Assembly (NCBI GenBank): GCA_018064525.1
Contig: JAGHVB010000014.1
Coordinates: 1 to 64,000, forward strand
From: Candidatus Treponema merdequi
GTDB lineage: Bacteria > Spirochaetota > Spirochaetia > Treponematales > Treponemataceae
DNA: 64,000 nucleotides
Direction of reading: 5' to 3'
Positions 49,457 to 57,942 of the stretch are shown in pieces; the first letter of the stretch is position 1; every line of letters begins with the position of its first letter. The notes beneath the pieces were generated by a model, which searched no databases, was not told the origin of the DNA, and worked only from the letters and a program-made list of their open reading frames with translations. The position numbers and the translations under genes are program-made.

Positions 49457-51350
49457 ATGTCCTTCTGACAAGTTCGAAAAGTTTTTCTCTCGTGATTGCG
49501 GTCCAGATTGGGCGGCCGTGAGGGCAGTGCGGGTCTTCGAGGCTGAGGGCTTTTTTACAGAGTTCGGCTGCTGTTTCGTCATCGAGATAGTAACCGTCTT
49601 TTATTGCTGCCTTGCATGCAGTCGTCGCTGCAATATGAGTCAGTAATTTTTCCGGGGCAACTTTTTCGTCTAAAAGCATTTTCTGTAAATCGGTTTCTGA
49701 AAGCGTCCATCTTTCGTGAACTTCCGTAATCTGCCATTTTCCGTTGGAACAGTTTTTCAAGACAAAGCCTGCTTTTTCAAGTTCATCAGAAATTGATTTA
49801 AGGTATTCATCGTCAGATGCTGTCTGTGTTTCAAGTTCAAATGGAATTAAAAGTTTCTGGCTTTTTGCGGGATTTGAAATTATGTTGTTGTATAAAATGC
49901 GTTCGTGAGCTGCGTGCTGGTCGATGAGGTAGAGCGTGTCATTTTTTTCTACGATGAGGAAAACGCCGAGTGCCGGACCGATGTAGCGGATTGTGTCTGT
50001 GGAATTTTCAGTGCCCGTATCTTTTGATGAACCGGCGTCTTGTGAAATGCCATCTCTTTTAATGTCCGCGTCATTTGAAATTCCATCAACATTTCCAAGA
50101 CCCGGAATTTCGTCGCGGGATGCAAGATCTGCAAGATGTGATGCGTATGATTTTGGAGTTGAGTTTATGAACATCGAGCGGGCGTCTTTTGAAGATGATG
50201 AAAGCCCTGAAGACTTTTGCGATGAACCATAGCTCATTCCGGAATATGACGGCTCGTGATTTGAAACTGTGGAATTTTTTTCAGCCGGAGTTGAATAAAA
50301 GTCATTTGAAAAAGTGTTTTCGTAATATGACGAATCAAGTTTTGGAGAAATTGATTTTAATGTGCAGCTTTTGAAAAAACTTTGTGTTGAACTTGAAACT
50401 GAATGGTGAAGTTCTGAAATGTCTTTGAATCTGACTTCTTTTTTTGCCGGGTGAATGTTGAAGTCTACGAGATTTGAATCAATCGTGACAAAAAGATTTG
50501 CAACAGGATGAGTTCCGTTTGGAAAAAAGCCCTGGACGCCGTATTCAATTGCCTGAACGAGAGAGTATTCGTTTACTTTGCGGTTGTTGACGAAAATGCC
50601 GATGTCTTTTCTATCGTTTCGGTAAATCGAAGGTTCTCCGATTACGAGAACATAGCTCCAGCTTTCATCTGATGCGGCATTTTTGATTGTGTAGAAAAGA
50701 TCTTTTTTCGCGCTATAGTCAAGCGCTTCTGTCATTCGCTTTTGAAGTGAATCTGTTTTTGAAAGATTTATCTTAAGTTCGCCGTCTGAATAAAAGCGAA
50801 AGTCAATGTTGTAGAACGGAAGAGCCTTTTCGATAAAAGTATTCTGGCACATTTTTGCTTCTGTTGCAGGACGTTTTAAAAAAAGACGTCGTGCCGGAAA
50901 GTTTGCAAACAGGTCTGCAGATTCAACAACTGTACCTGTTACAGGCTGAATTTCTGTTATTTTATTTTTTGATGAAACATCAGCTTCAAGTTTATAGTCT
51001 CCTGAACTGATTGTAAGGCGGGCAACTGATGCGATTGAGCTTAATGCTTCGCCTCGGAATCCGAGTGTTGAAAGATTGAGTAAATCCTGTTCTGTCGTGA
51101 TTTTGCTTGTTGCGTGAGATACTGGTGCGAGTTCGAGGTCTTCGCGTGTCATCCCGCTTCCGTTATCAGTTACGCGGATTTTCGAAATTCCGCCGTCAAA
51201 AACTTCAACTGTAATTGAGTCAGCACCTGAGTCGATTGCATTGTCTAAAAGTTCGCGGATGATTGCGTTAGGACGGTCTATTACTTCGCCGGCTGCAATT
51301 TTTCTTGCAACTTCTGCGCTTAAAACCTTAACAGGATTTTTTATGCTCAT
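49455..51350 (-). CDS. mutL: DNA mismatch repair protein MutL
   Basis: A 631-residue GHKL ATPase linking mismatch recognition to strand removal. The N-terminal ATPase has VARKIAAGEVIDRPNAIIRELLDNAIDSGA, VTDNGSGM and THATSKI-like SHATSKIT with LSTLGFRGEAL. The middle linker is long and Ser/Lys/Asp-rich. The C-terminal domain contains DQHAAHERILYNN, ACKAAIKDGYYL and DPHCPHGRPIWTAIT, the metal-binding set of endonuclease-type MutL. The last acidic residue of DQHA(x)2E(x)4E is Asn here. It overlaps xseB by 4 nt at the start, so xseA-xseB-mutL form one operon. Confidence 0.94.
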   Translation of the reverse strand: MSIKNPVKVLSAEVARKIAAGEVIDRPNAIIRELLDNAIDSGADSITVEVFDGGISKIRVTDNGSGMTREDLELAPVSHATSKITTEQDLLNLSTLGFRGEALSSIASVARLTISSGDYKLEADVSSKNKITEIQPVTGTVVESADLFANFPARRLFLKRPATEAKMCQNTFIEKALPFYNIDFRFYSDGELKINLSKTDSLQKRMTEALDYSAKKDLFYTIKNAASDESWSYVLVIGEPSIYRNDRKDIGIFVNNRKVNEYSLVQAIEYGVQGFFPNGTHPVANLFVTIDSNLVDFNIHPAKKEVRFKDISELHHSVSSSTQSFFKSCTLKSISPKLDSSYYENTFSNDFYSTPAEKNSTVSNHEPSYSGMSYGSSQKSSGLSSSSKDARSMFINSTPKSYASHLADLASRDEIPGLGNVDGISNDADIKRDGISQDAGSSKDTGTENSTDTIRYIGPALGVFLIVEKNDTLYLIDQHAAHERILYNNIISNPAKSQKLLIPFELETQTASDDEYLKSISDELEKAGFVLKNCSNGKWQITEVHERWTLSETDLQKMLLDEKVAPEKLLTHIAATTACKAAIKDGYYLDDETAAELCKKALSLEDPHCPHGRPIWTAITREKLFELVRRT

Positions 51351-51625
51351 TGACGTGTTCCCTGTTTTGGAGCACCTGCGCTTCCTGTTTCAAGATCGGC
51401 GTCAGAAAACAGATCGAGTTCCGGATTTTCTGACGAGTCAGGAGCCGGCTGGTTCATGAGAATCTGAATCTTTCCTTCAATGCGGTCGATTTCTTTTTCC
51501 ATTCCCTTTGCAAGCTGTATTCCTTCTTCAAAAAATGAAAGAGCTTCTTCAAGGGAAATGTCCTTGCTTTTGATTTTTTCTGTTATTTCTTCAAGTCGTT
51601 CAAGATTTTTTTCAAAGTTTTTCAT
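51347..51625 (-). CDS. xseB: exodeoxyribonuclease VII small subunit
   Basis: A 92-residue protein with the family core FEKNLERLEEITEKIKSKDISLEEALSFFEEGIQL, a helical domain of about 60 residues that binds XseA. The acidic C-terminal tail (about 62-92) is extra. Its start directly abuts the xseA stop and its end overlaps mutL by 4 nt (ATGA), so the three are translationally coupled. Confidence 0.93.
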   Translation of the reverse strand: MKNFEKNLERLEEITEKIKSKDISLEEALSFFEEGIQLAKGMEKEIDRIEGKIQILMNQPAPDSSENPELDLFSDADLETGSAGAPKQGTRQ

Positions 51626-52843
51626 TTATGATTTTCCCCCTGTGACTGTGGCTGTGATAGTTCCACTTGCAGGAACAATTTCTATTTCATTTCCGACTGC
51701 TGTGTCATTTAAGCTGCGGATGATTTTTCCGGTTGTCTTGTCGCGGACCATTGAATATCCTTTTGCGAGAATAAGTTCTGGATTTGAAGCTTCGAGAACT
51801 GTACGCATTTTTTCAATGTGGACTTTTGTTTCTTCGAGGCGGTCTTTCATTCCGTTTAAAAGTTCTTCTTTTGCAATATCAAATCTGTAGAGAATCGGCT
51901 GTTCAATCGTTCGGAATTTTGCTTCCATGTTTTCTGGTGAAAACTGTCTGACCATCAGTTTTAAATTTTCAACTTTTGATTTGATCGCGGTATAAAATTC
52001 ATTCTGCTTGTTCTGTAAATATGCGATGACTTCTGTTTTGACAGGTGTGCAGAGTTCTGCAGCTGCTGATGGAGTAGGTGCTCTTTTGTCTGCTGCAAAA
52101 TCGGAAAGTGCCCAGTCAATTTCGTGGCCTACTGCAGAAACGACAGGAATCTTTGATGAGGCAACAGCTCTCACAACTGACTCTTCCGAAAAGGGAAGAA
52201 GATCTTCGAGCGAACCTCCGCCGCGTCCGACGATCAGAACATCGCACATATTAAAAGCGTTGGCAGTTTCAATCTGACGGACAATTGAAGGAGCAGCATC
52301 CATTCCCTGAACGATTGCCGGAAAAATCGTGATTGAGGTTGTCGGGTTTCTTCTTCTGACAATCTGCATTATGTCGCGGAGGGCAGCGCCGGTGGAACTT
52401 GTAACGACTCCGATTGTTTTTGGAAAAACCGGAAGTTCTCTTTTTCGCTTCTGATCAAAAAGACCTTCGGCAGCAAGTTTTCTTTTACGTTCTTCGAGCA
52501 TGAGAAGGATGTTTCCTTCACCTGCAAGCTCCATCGAAGTGATGTTGATCGAATAAGTTCCACGAGGCTCATAAACACTTAATTGTCCTTTACATCTGAC
52601 AAGCATTCCGTCTTTTGGAACGAATGTCAGTGAAGAAGCACGGAAACGGAACATTACGGCTCCGATCTGAGAATCTTTGTCTTTGAGTGAAAAATAAAGG
52701 TGGCCTGTGCTGTTCGGGCGAAAGTTTGAAATTTCACCTTCGATTGTTATCTGGCCGAATGATTCTTCAAAAAGATTTTTTATAAGAGAGTTAATCTGAG
52801 AAACTGAGTAAACGATATTTTCAGGCTGTATGAACTGTTCCAT
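51626..52843 (-). CDS. xseA: exodeoxyribonuclease VII large subunit
   Basis: A 405-residue subunit of the ssDNA exonuclease. It has the N-terminal OB fold (YSVSQINSLIKNLFEESFGQITIEGEISNF), then the catalytic region KTIGVVTSSTGAALRDIMQIVRRR and IVGRGGGSLEDLLPFSEE with VVSAVGHEIDW, and coiled segments. The ATG at 52843 is chosen because GAGGTGGAAGGA precedes it; a longer frame (to 53035) runs antisense into the spiro-SPASM gene and has no support. It is first in xseA-xseB-mutL and divergent from the glycan cluster. Confidence 0.94.
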   Translation of the reverse strand: MEQFIQPENIVYSVSQINSLIKNLFEESFGQITIEGEISNFRPNSTGHLYFSLKDKDSQIGAVMFRFRASSLTFVPKDGMLVRCKGQLSVYEPRGTYSINITSMELAGEGNILLMLEERKRKLAAEGLFDQKRKRELPVFPKTIGVVTSSTGAALRDIMQIVRRRNPTTSITIFPAIVQGMDAAPSIVRQIETANAFNMCDVLIVGRGGGSLEDLLPFSEESVVRAVASSKIPVVSAVGHEIDWALSDFAADKRAPTPSAAAELCTPVKTEVIAYLQNKQNEFYTAIKSKVENLKLMVRQFSPENMEAKFRTIEQPILYRFDIAKEELLNGMKDRLEETKVHIEKMRTVLEASNPELILAKGYSMVRDKTTGKIIRSLNDTAVGNEIEIVPASGTITATVTGGKS

Positions 52844-52875
52844 TCCTTCCACCTCAATAATTGTATACAATCCAA

Positions 52876-52904
52876 TTAACTTTATCAACTGAAAATCCGA
52901 TATT
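52876..52904 (+). promoter_or_regulatory. promoter of the spiro-SPASM operon (sigma-70 or sigma-28 reading)
   Basis: Two readings overlap. As sigma-70: TTAACT (52876-52881), a 17-bp spacer and GATATT (52899-52904), 7 nt before the ATG. As sigma-28: TTAAC, a 16-bp spacer and CCGATAT (52897-52903), a perfect -10 with a weak -35. Either way the mRNA would be nearly leaderless. Confidence 0.5.
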
Positions 52905-52911
52905 TGAAAAG

Positions 52912-54540
52912 ATGAAAAGTCTAAATATTTTATTTGCCGGAAAATGCGGCAGTTTTGGTTTTGAAAATACATTTGGCGGCAAAAATGCCCTTTACAGAAC
53001 GCTCGAATGGGCAAAAAAGCTCGAAAACGGTTCAAAAACAGTCATTTTCTGTTTTTCTTCAGAAGTGGAATCTGTAAAAAACACAGCTGTTGAAGCAGAA
53101 AAGGATTTCGGTCTGAAAATTGAAGTTTCAGATAAAGGCGAGTGGACAAATGAAGTTCTTTTTTCAGAAATCAAAAACTCACTTTCAAAAGACGGAGCTG
53201 ATTCTGCACTTTTTTCAATGGCTTTCTGTCCGTTCTTAAACGCAGACCTTACGAAAAAACTTATTGCGACACATACAGAATATAAAAGCGAATACAGTTT
53301 TGCTGACGGCTTTCCATACGGTGTAAGTCCTGAAATTATTGATGCGGGACTTTCAGGCATTTTAAGCGAACTTATTAAAACTAAAGATGAACTTAAAGAT
53401 AAACCTGTTACAAAAGATTCTGTTATGGATCTATTAAAAACTGACATCAATTCATTTGAAATTGAAACAGAAATCTCGGAAATTGACTGGAGACTTTACC
53501 GTTTTGATTTTGAATGTGATAAAAAAGAAAATTATCTTGCATGCAAAAATCTTTATGAGCTTTCTCAGAAAATGTCGGACGATGAAAGAAAAGACGTTCA
53601 GAAGATTATTTCGAAAGCTGTAAATGAAAAAGTATTAAAAACGATTCCTGCTTATTTTAACATTCAGATTGAAAAAAGCTGTCCGTCAAAATGTACTTAC
53701 TGCGCATATTCAGAATTTGAAAAGAATATGTGCGGTCAGATGGAATTTGAAAAGTATGCAGAACTTTTGAAAAACATTAATTCTGTCAATCCTGATTGTG
53801 TCGTAAGTCTTTCTCTGTGGGGCGAACCTCTTTTGCATAAAGATTTCTTTAAGTTTGTTGAAGAAGGTTTTAAATATGAGGGAATTACAGTCCTGATTGA
53901 GACAACTGGTTTTGATTTTTCAAAACTTGATGTAAATAATCCAGAGTCTGATTTTGCAAAGAACATGAAATCACTTTCTGAAAAATTTCATGAAACAAAA
54001 ATCTTAAAGAACGGACTTTCAAAACTCATCTGGATAGTTTCTCTTGATGCGATGAAAGGCGAGACATACGAAAAACTTCATCCTGGACTCAAATATGAAA
54101 ATGCTGTCGAATCAGTAAAATATTTGAACTCTCTTTTCGATGGAGCAGTATACGCACAGTACCTCAGACTTAACGAAAACGAAGATGAACTTGAATCGTT
54201 CTTCAGAACTTTCAAAGAAAAAACTTCAATCTCAGGCGGAAACTTCATCATCCAGAAATATGATAACTTCTGTAAAAAACTTGAAGACCACAAAAGTGCA
54301 GACCTTTCTCCTGTAGAAAGATTTCCGTGCTGGCATCTTAGACGTGATTTCAACATCCTTTCAAACGGCGATGTTCCGCTTTGTAAAAATAAAAGCTTTG
54401 ATTCTCCGCTTGGAAATGTTTTTACAGATTCGATTGAAAGCATCTGGAATAAATTTGATTCTGAATTAAAAAAACATATTGAAAAAAATTACTGCAATGG
54501 CTGTGAGGTTTGCGATGAATTCTATACCTACAATTTTTAA
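52912..54540 (+). CDS. spiro-SPASM radical SAM protein
   Basis: A 542-residue protein of the spirochaete-specific spiro-SPASM family. Residues about 1-230 look like a nucleotidyltransferase-type Rossmann domain (LNILFAGKCGSFGFENTFGGKNAL). The radical SAM motif CPSKCTYCAY (CxxxCxxC) is near residue 255, followed by VSLSLWGEPLLHKDF. The C-terminal SPASM domain has cysteines in FPCWHLRRDFNIL, DVPLCKNK and NYCNGCEVC. Function not established; the fold suggests sugar or peptide modification. The ATG at 52912 is preferred to an upstream in-frame ATG at 52861, which would add 17 residues before the conserved start. It overlaps the next gene by 26 nt and opens the glycan operon. Confidence 0.87.
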   Translation: MKSLNILFAGKCGSFGFENTFGGKNALYRTLEWAKKLENGSKTVIFCFSSEVESVKNTAVEAEKDFGLKIEVSDKGEWTNEVLFSEIKNSLSKDGADSALFSMAFCPFLNADLTKKLIATHTEYKSEYSFADGFPYGVSPEIIDAGLSGILSELIKTKDELKDKPVTKDSVMDLLKTDINSFEIETEISEIDWRLYRFDFECDKKENYLACKNLYELSQKMSDDERKDVQKIISKAVNEKVLKTIPAYFNIQIEKSCPSKCTYCAYSEFEKNMCGQMEFEKYAELLKNINSVNPDCVVSLSLWGEPLLHKDFFKFVEEGFKYEGITVLIETTGFDFSKLDVNNPESDFAKNMKSLSEKFHETKILKNGLSKLIWIVSLDAMKGETYEKLHPGLKYENAVESVKYLNSLFDGAVYAQYLRLNENEDELESFFRTFKEKTSISGGNFIIQKYDNFCKKLEDHKSADLSPVERFPCWHLRRDFNILSNGDVPLCKNKSFDSPLGNVFTDSIESIWNKFDSELKKHIEKNYCNGCEVCDEFYTYNF

Positions 54541-55474
54541 TGAAAGACTGATCAATCGCACTGTTCTCGGCGGAAAACGAAATCCAGAAAAATCAAGGAT
54601 GAATGTTTCTGTCCTGCTTTTAAACAGTGGCGGAATTCATCTTCGTTCTCAGAATCTTGAAAACTTGCAGAAATGCGGTTTTAAAAATATTATCTCGATG
54701 GAAAAAAATTCTTCAAGCTATAATCTTGAAGATCTTGCTAATAAATTTCCAACCGTAAAATTTATTATTCCTCAGGAAGAAGTGACTGATGGAGATCTGA
54801 TTAATATCGGAATGTCGGAAACTGATGCAGATTATGTTTTTGTTTTAAGAGATTCTGTTCAGATTTCAAATTTTGTGCTTTCATCAAATATTGCACAGAA
54901 ACTTATTGAGAAAAACTGTTTCTGTTATGTTCCAAGAATGACTTTGGATAAACTTATGGTTGTTGATGTTGATTATATTCCGTTTGTAGAAAAGGGAGTT
55001 TTCAAAGTTACATCAACTTCAACAGTCGTTGATGGACGGCAGACTTTGTATCCGACTGCTTTTATCGGACTGTATAACAGACAGAAATTCATCCAGTTAG
55101 GCGGCTATGATTACACTATAAAAAGTCCTTACTGGCAGAATCTTGATCTTTCTCTAAGATCATGGCTCTGGGGTGAAAAGACAATAGTCACAACAGGAAT
55201 TACTCTTTCGTTTATTGAAAGTGCGCCTGTTGAAGATACGACAAGCAATTTAAGTCAGTTCAGATTTTATTTAAAGAATCTTGCGCCGGTATTTAATCTT
55301 GACCATGGAGAACTTTCAAAGTCTGCATTTTTCAGAACTTTAAGAAGAACAAGCTGCGGTTTTGTTGAGACAGTAAGACAGTTTAAAGATGCCCGTGAAT
55401 GGGTAGAAAAAAATAAGTATAGATTTAAAATGGATGCGGCTGGATTAATTACATCATGGGGAACAGAAAAATGA
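54515..55474 (+). CDS. family 2-like glycosyltransferase
   Basis: A 319-residue protein with a GT-A-like beginning (NVSVLLLNSGGIHLRSQNLENLQKCG), ADYVFVLRDSVQISN in the DxD region and FIGLYNRQKFIQLGGYDYTIKSPYWQNLDLSLRSWLWG, the latter typical of GT2 enzymes that check acceptor/donor. The classical DxD is not clear, so it may be an inverting enzyme with variant metal site or a non-catalytic homologue. The ATG at 54515 has GAGGT upstream. The stop overlaps the next start (ATGA), so it is coupled to the SpsF-SpsG fusion. Likely role: adding a sugar to a protein or lipid acceptor. Confidence 0.75.
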   Translation: MNSIPTIFNERLINRTVLGGKRNPEKSRMNVSVLLLNSGGIHLRSQNLENLQKCGFKNIISMEKNSSSYNLEDLANKFPTVKFIIPQEEVTDGDLINIGMSETDADYVFVLRDSVQISNFVLSSNIAQKLIEKNCFCYVPRMTLDKLMVVDVDYIPFVEKGVFKVTSTSTVVDGRQTLYPTAFIGLYNRQKFIQLGGYDYTIKSPYWQNLDLSLRSWLWGEKTIVTTGITLSFIESAPVEDTTSNLSQFRFYLKNLAPVFNLDHGELSKSAFFRTLRRTSCGFVETVRQFKDAREWVEKNKYRFKMDAAGLITSWGTEK

Positions 55475-57942
55475 AAACAGCAGTAATCGTACAATGCAGA
55501 TTATCTTCTACAAGACTTCCGTCAAAAGCAATTTATCCTCTTTCCGGACGACCTCTTTTAGCATGGACGTTGAGTGCAATGAAAAAGGTCATTGCTGATG
55601 AATATTTTGTTGCATGTGATTACGATTCAGAAAATGAACTTTTCCCAGTTTGCGAAAAAAACGGATTTAAAATTTTCGCCGGATCAAAAGATGATGTCCT
55701 TGACCGTTTTTGTACTCTGATTGAACGCGAAAAAATAGACATTGTACTTCGTGCAACTGCCGATAATCCTTTTTTGTTTTTTGATGCGGCTTCAGAACTT
55801 CTGGAACTTTTTAAAAATGAATATTCCGGAAAAGCAGATTACCTTACATTTACAGGACTTCCTCATGGAAGCGGAATCGAAGTGTTCAGCGGATCCTCGC
55901 TTTTAAAAGCACGTTCCCTTACAGATCTTGCTTACGATCATGAACATGTCGGACCATCTCTTTATAATCATCCCGACAGATTCAATTCTGTTTTTCTGCC
56001 TGCTCCTCAAAAGTATTATGCACCTCATTTAAGAACTACAATTGATACCAGAGCAGATTACATTCGTGCACTTGATATTATCAGTGACCTTTCAGAAAAA
56101 GATTTAAAACCTCCTTTCAATTCAAAAGATGTTATTGAATCATGTTCAGATTCTTCAATTGCAAAAAAGATTTTATATGTTCCCAGTATCAGAAAATCAC
56201 AGGGAACAGGTCATTTCAGAAGATGCGTAAAGCTTGCTCTTGAGACTAAAGGCGTTTTATTTATTGATGAAAGAGTAAAAGAAAAAATAGATTATTCAGA
56301 ATTTCTGACTGATTTTCCAAAAGAAAAAATAATTACACAGCTTCCGTTAAAAGATGAATATGATCTGATTGTCTGTGATATGTTTAAAATGACAGATGAA
56401 GATATTCAGACTTATAAAAATCTTTCAAAAACAGTTTTCATTGATGAAGGGTCTGGTTGTTTTGATGATCCTGATTATCTTCTTGATATCATTCCGTCAT
56501 ACAATCTAAAACGTGAAGCAAATTTGGTTAATCCGTTTTTTATTGAATGCGGAAAAGAAATCAAAACTCAATTTCCACAGGAAAATAAAATAAGCAGAGT
56601 TCTGGTAACATTTGGAGGCGAAGATCCTTCAGAACTTTCTTTGCCTGTTTCTTCTGTGCTTTTGAGCCTGGGCTACAATGTTACTGTTCTTATTAAAAAT
56701 CCTTCTGATTTTACAGAAAAAATTCCGTCTCTGCTGCGTAAAAAAATTATGGCATTTTCAAAAATCGATGATTTAAAAAATCATCTTTATGAATATGATC
56801 TTGTAATAACTCATTACGGTTTTACTGCTTACGAATGTCTTTATGCAAATACTCCGGTACTTCTTGTAAGTACATCAAAACTTCATGAAAATCTTTCAAA
56901 AAAATATGGTTTTGAATATGTTTCTAAAAACGCGATAAGTGAAAAAACATTTGCAAAAAAACTTTCTGACATATCAAAACTGACTTCAAAAAAATTCATA
57001 AAAAATACAGATAAAGATTTTTGTCTTTCAGAATTTATTCTTCAGCTTTCGCAGGCTAAAAAATATAATTGTCCTGTCTGCCAGAAAAATACTTCAGATC
57101 CTGTCGTTTTCAGAACGGAACATCATACATTCAGAAGATGTTCTGAATGCAAAATGATTTATATTTCGTTTTCAGATGATTCTGAAAACGTTGTATATCA
57201 GAAAAATTATTTTGCAGAAGAGTATAAAAAGCAGTATGGAAAAACATACCTTGACGATTTTGAATCAATAAAGAAAACCGGATATTCAAGAGTAAAAAAT
57301 ATACTTAAAGTTTTAAAAGTTAATGACGGAAATTCAAAATCAGTTCTTGATATAGGTTGTGCTTACGGTCCTTTTATGAAAGCTGCATCAGAAAAAGGTT
57401 TTAATTCCTGTGGAACTGATATAGCAGAAGATGCTGTTGAATATATAAATGAAACTTTAAAATTAAAAGCATCTATTTCTTCTTTTGCAGATGTCGATTC
57501 AAAAAAAGAATTCTCAGTAGATAAATTTGACGCTGTAACAATGTGGTATGTAATTGAGCATATAAAAGATTTAAAAACAAATCTGAAAAAGATAAACGGA
57601 CTTTTAAAGCAGGGTGGTGTGTTTGCTTTTTCAACACCAAGTGCATCCGGTATTTCTGCCCGTTTCAATAAAAAGAGTTTTTATACACAAAGTCCGAAAG
57701 ATCATTTTACAGTCTGGTCTCCCGAAAATACTGGTAAAGTCCTGATGAAATTCGGATTTAAAGTATGCAGAATTGTTTCAACAGGAATTCATCCGGAAAG
57801 AATTCCTTTTATAAAAAAACATAATATAAAATCCAGCTCACTCATCAGTAAATTTTCAGCTTCAGTAATGAAATTATTTAAGCTTGGCGATACTTATGAA
57901 GTGTACTGTAAAAAGGTAAATGAAATCGATGATGAACGGTAA
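55471..57942 (+). CDS. fused SpsF cytidylyltransferase, SpsG/PseG-like and methyltransferase protein
   Basis: An 823-residue three-part protein. Residues about 1-225: CMP-sugar synthetase fold (IVQCRLSSTRLPSKAIYPLSGRPLL, then RATADNPFLFF), as in SpsF. About 235-545: PseG/SpsG-like GT-B domain (SQGTGHFRRCVKLAL, VTFGGEDPSELSLP, THYGFTAYECLYANTPVLL), which in pseudaminic acid synthesis cleaves UDP from an amino sugar. About 550-823: a zinc-ribbon (CPVCQKN...CSECK) and a class I SAM methyltransferase (SVLDIGCAYGPFMKAASEKG, and WYVIEHIKDLKTNLKKINGLL). SpsF and SpsG are often adjacent genes; fused to a methyltransferase they could make and methylate an activated nonulosonic acid-type sugar. The start overlaps the previous stop (ATGA). 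Confidence 0.82.
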   Translation: MKTAVIVQCRLSSTRLPSKAIYPLSGRPLLAWTLSAMKKVIADEYFVACDYDSENELFPVCEKNGFKIFAGSKDDVLDRFCTLIEREKIDIVLRATADNPFLFFDAASELLELFKNEYSGKADYLTFTGLPHGSGIEVFSGSSLLKARSLTDLAYDHEHVGPSLYNHPDRFNSVFLPAPQKYYAPHLRTTIDTRADYIRALDIISDLSEKDLKPPFNSKDVIESCSDSSIAKKILYVPSIRKSQGTGHFRRCVKLALETKGVLFIDERVKEKIDYSEFLTDFPKEKIITQLPLKDEYDLIVCDMFKMTDEDIQTYKNLSKTVFIDEGSGCFDDPDYLLDIIPSYNLKREANLVNPFFIECGKEIKTQFPQENKISRVLVTFGGEDPSELSLPVSSVLLSLGYNVTVLIKNPSDFTEKIPSLLRKKIMAFSKIDDLKNHLYEYDLVITHYGFTAYECLYANTPVLLVSTSKLHENLSKKYGFEYVSKNAISEKTFAKKLSDISKLTSKKFIKNTDKDFCLSEFILQLSQAKKYNCPVCQKNTSDPVVFRTEHHTFRRCSECKMIYISFSDDSENVVYQKNYFAEEYKKQYGKTYLDDFESIKKTGYSRVKNILKVLKVNDGNSKSVLDIGCAYGPFMKAASEKGFNSCGTDIAEDAVEYINETLKLKASISSFADVDSKKEFSVDKFDAVTMWYVIEHIKDLKTNLKKINGLLKQGGVFAFSTPSASGISARFNKKSFYTQSPKDHFTVWSPENTGKVLMKFGFKVCRIVSTGIHPERIPFIKKHNIKSSSLISKFSASVMKLFKLGDTYEVYCKKVNEIDDER

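Noticed and set aside
52844..53035. A 64-residue N-terminal extension of XseA
   Set aside because: It runs antisense into the spiro-SPASM gene, has no ribosome site and is not part of the family; a strong site precedes the Met at 52843.
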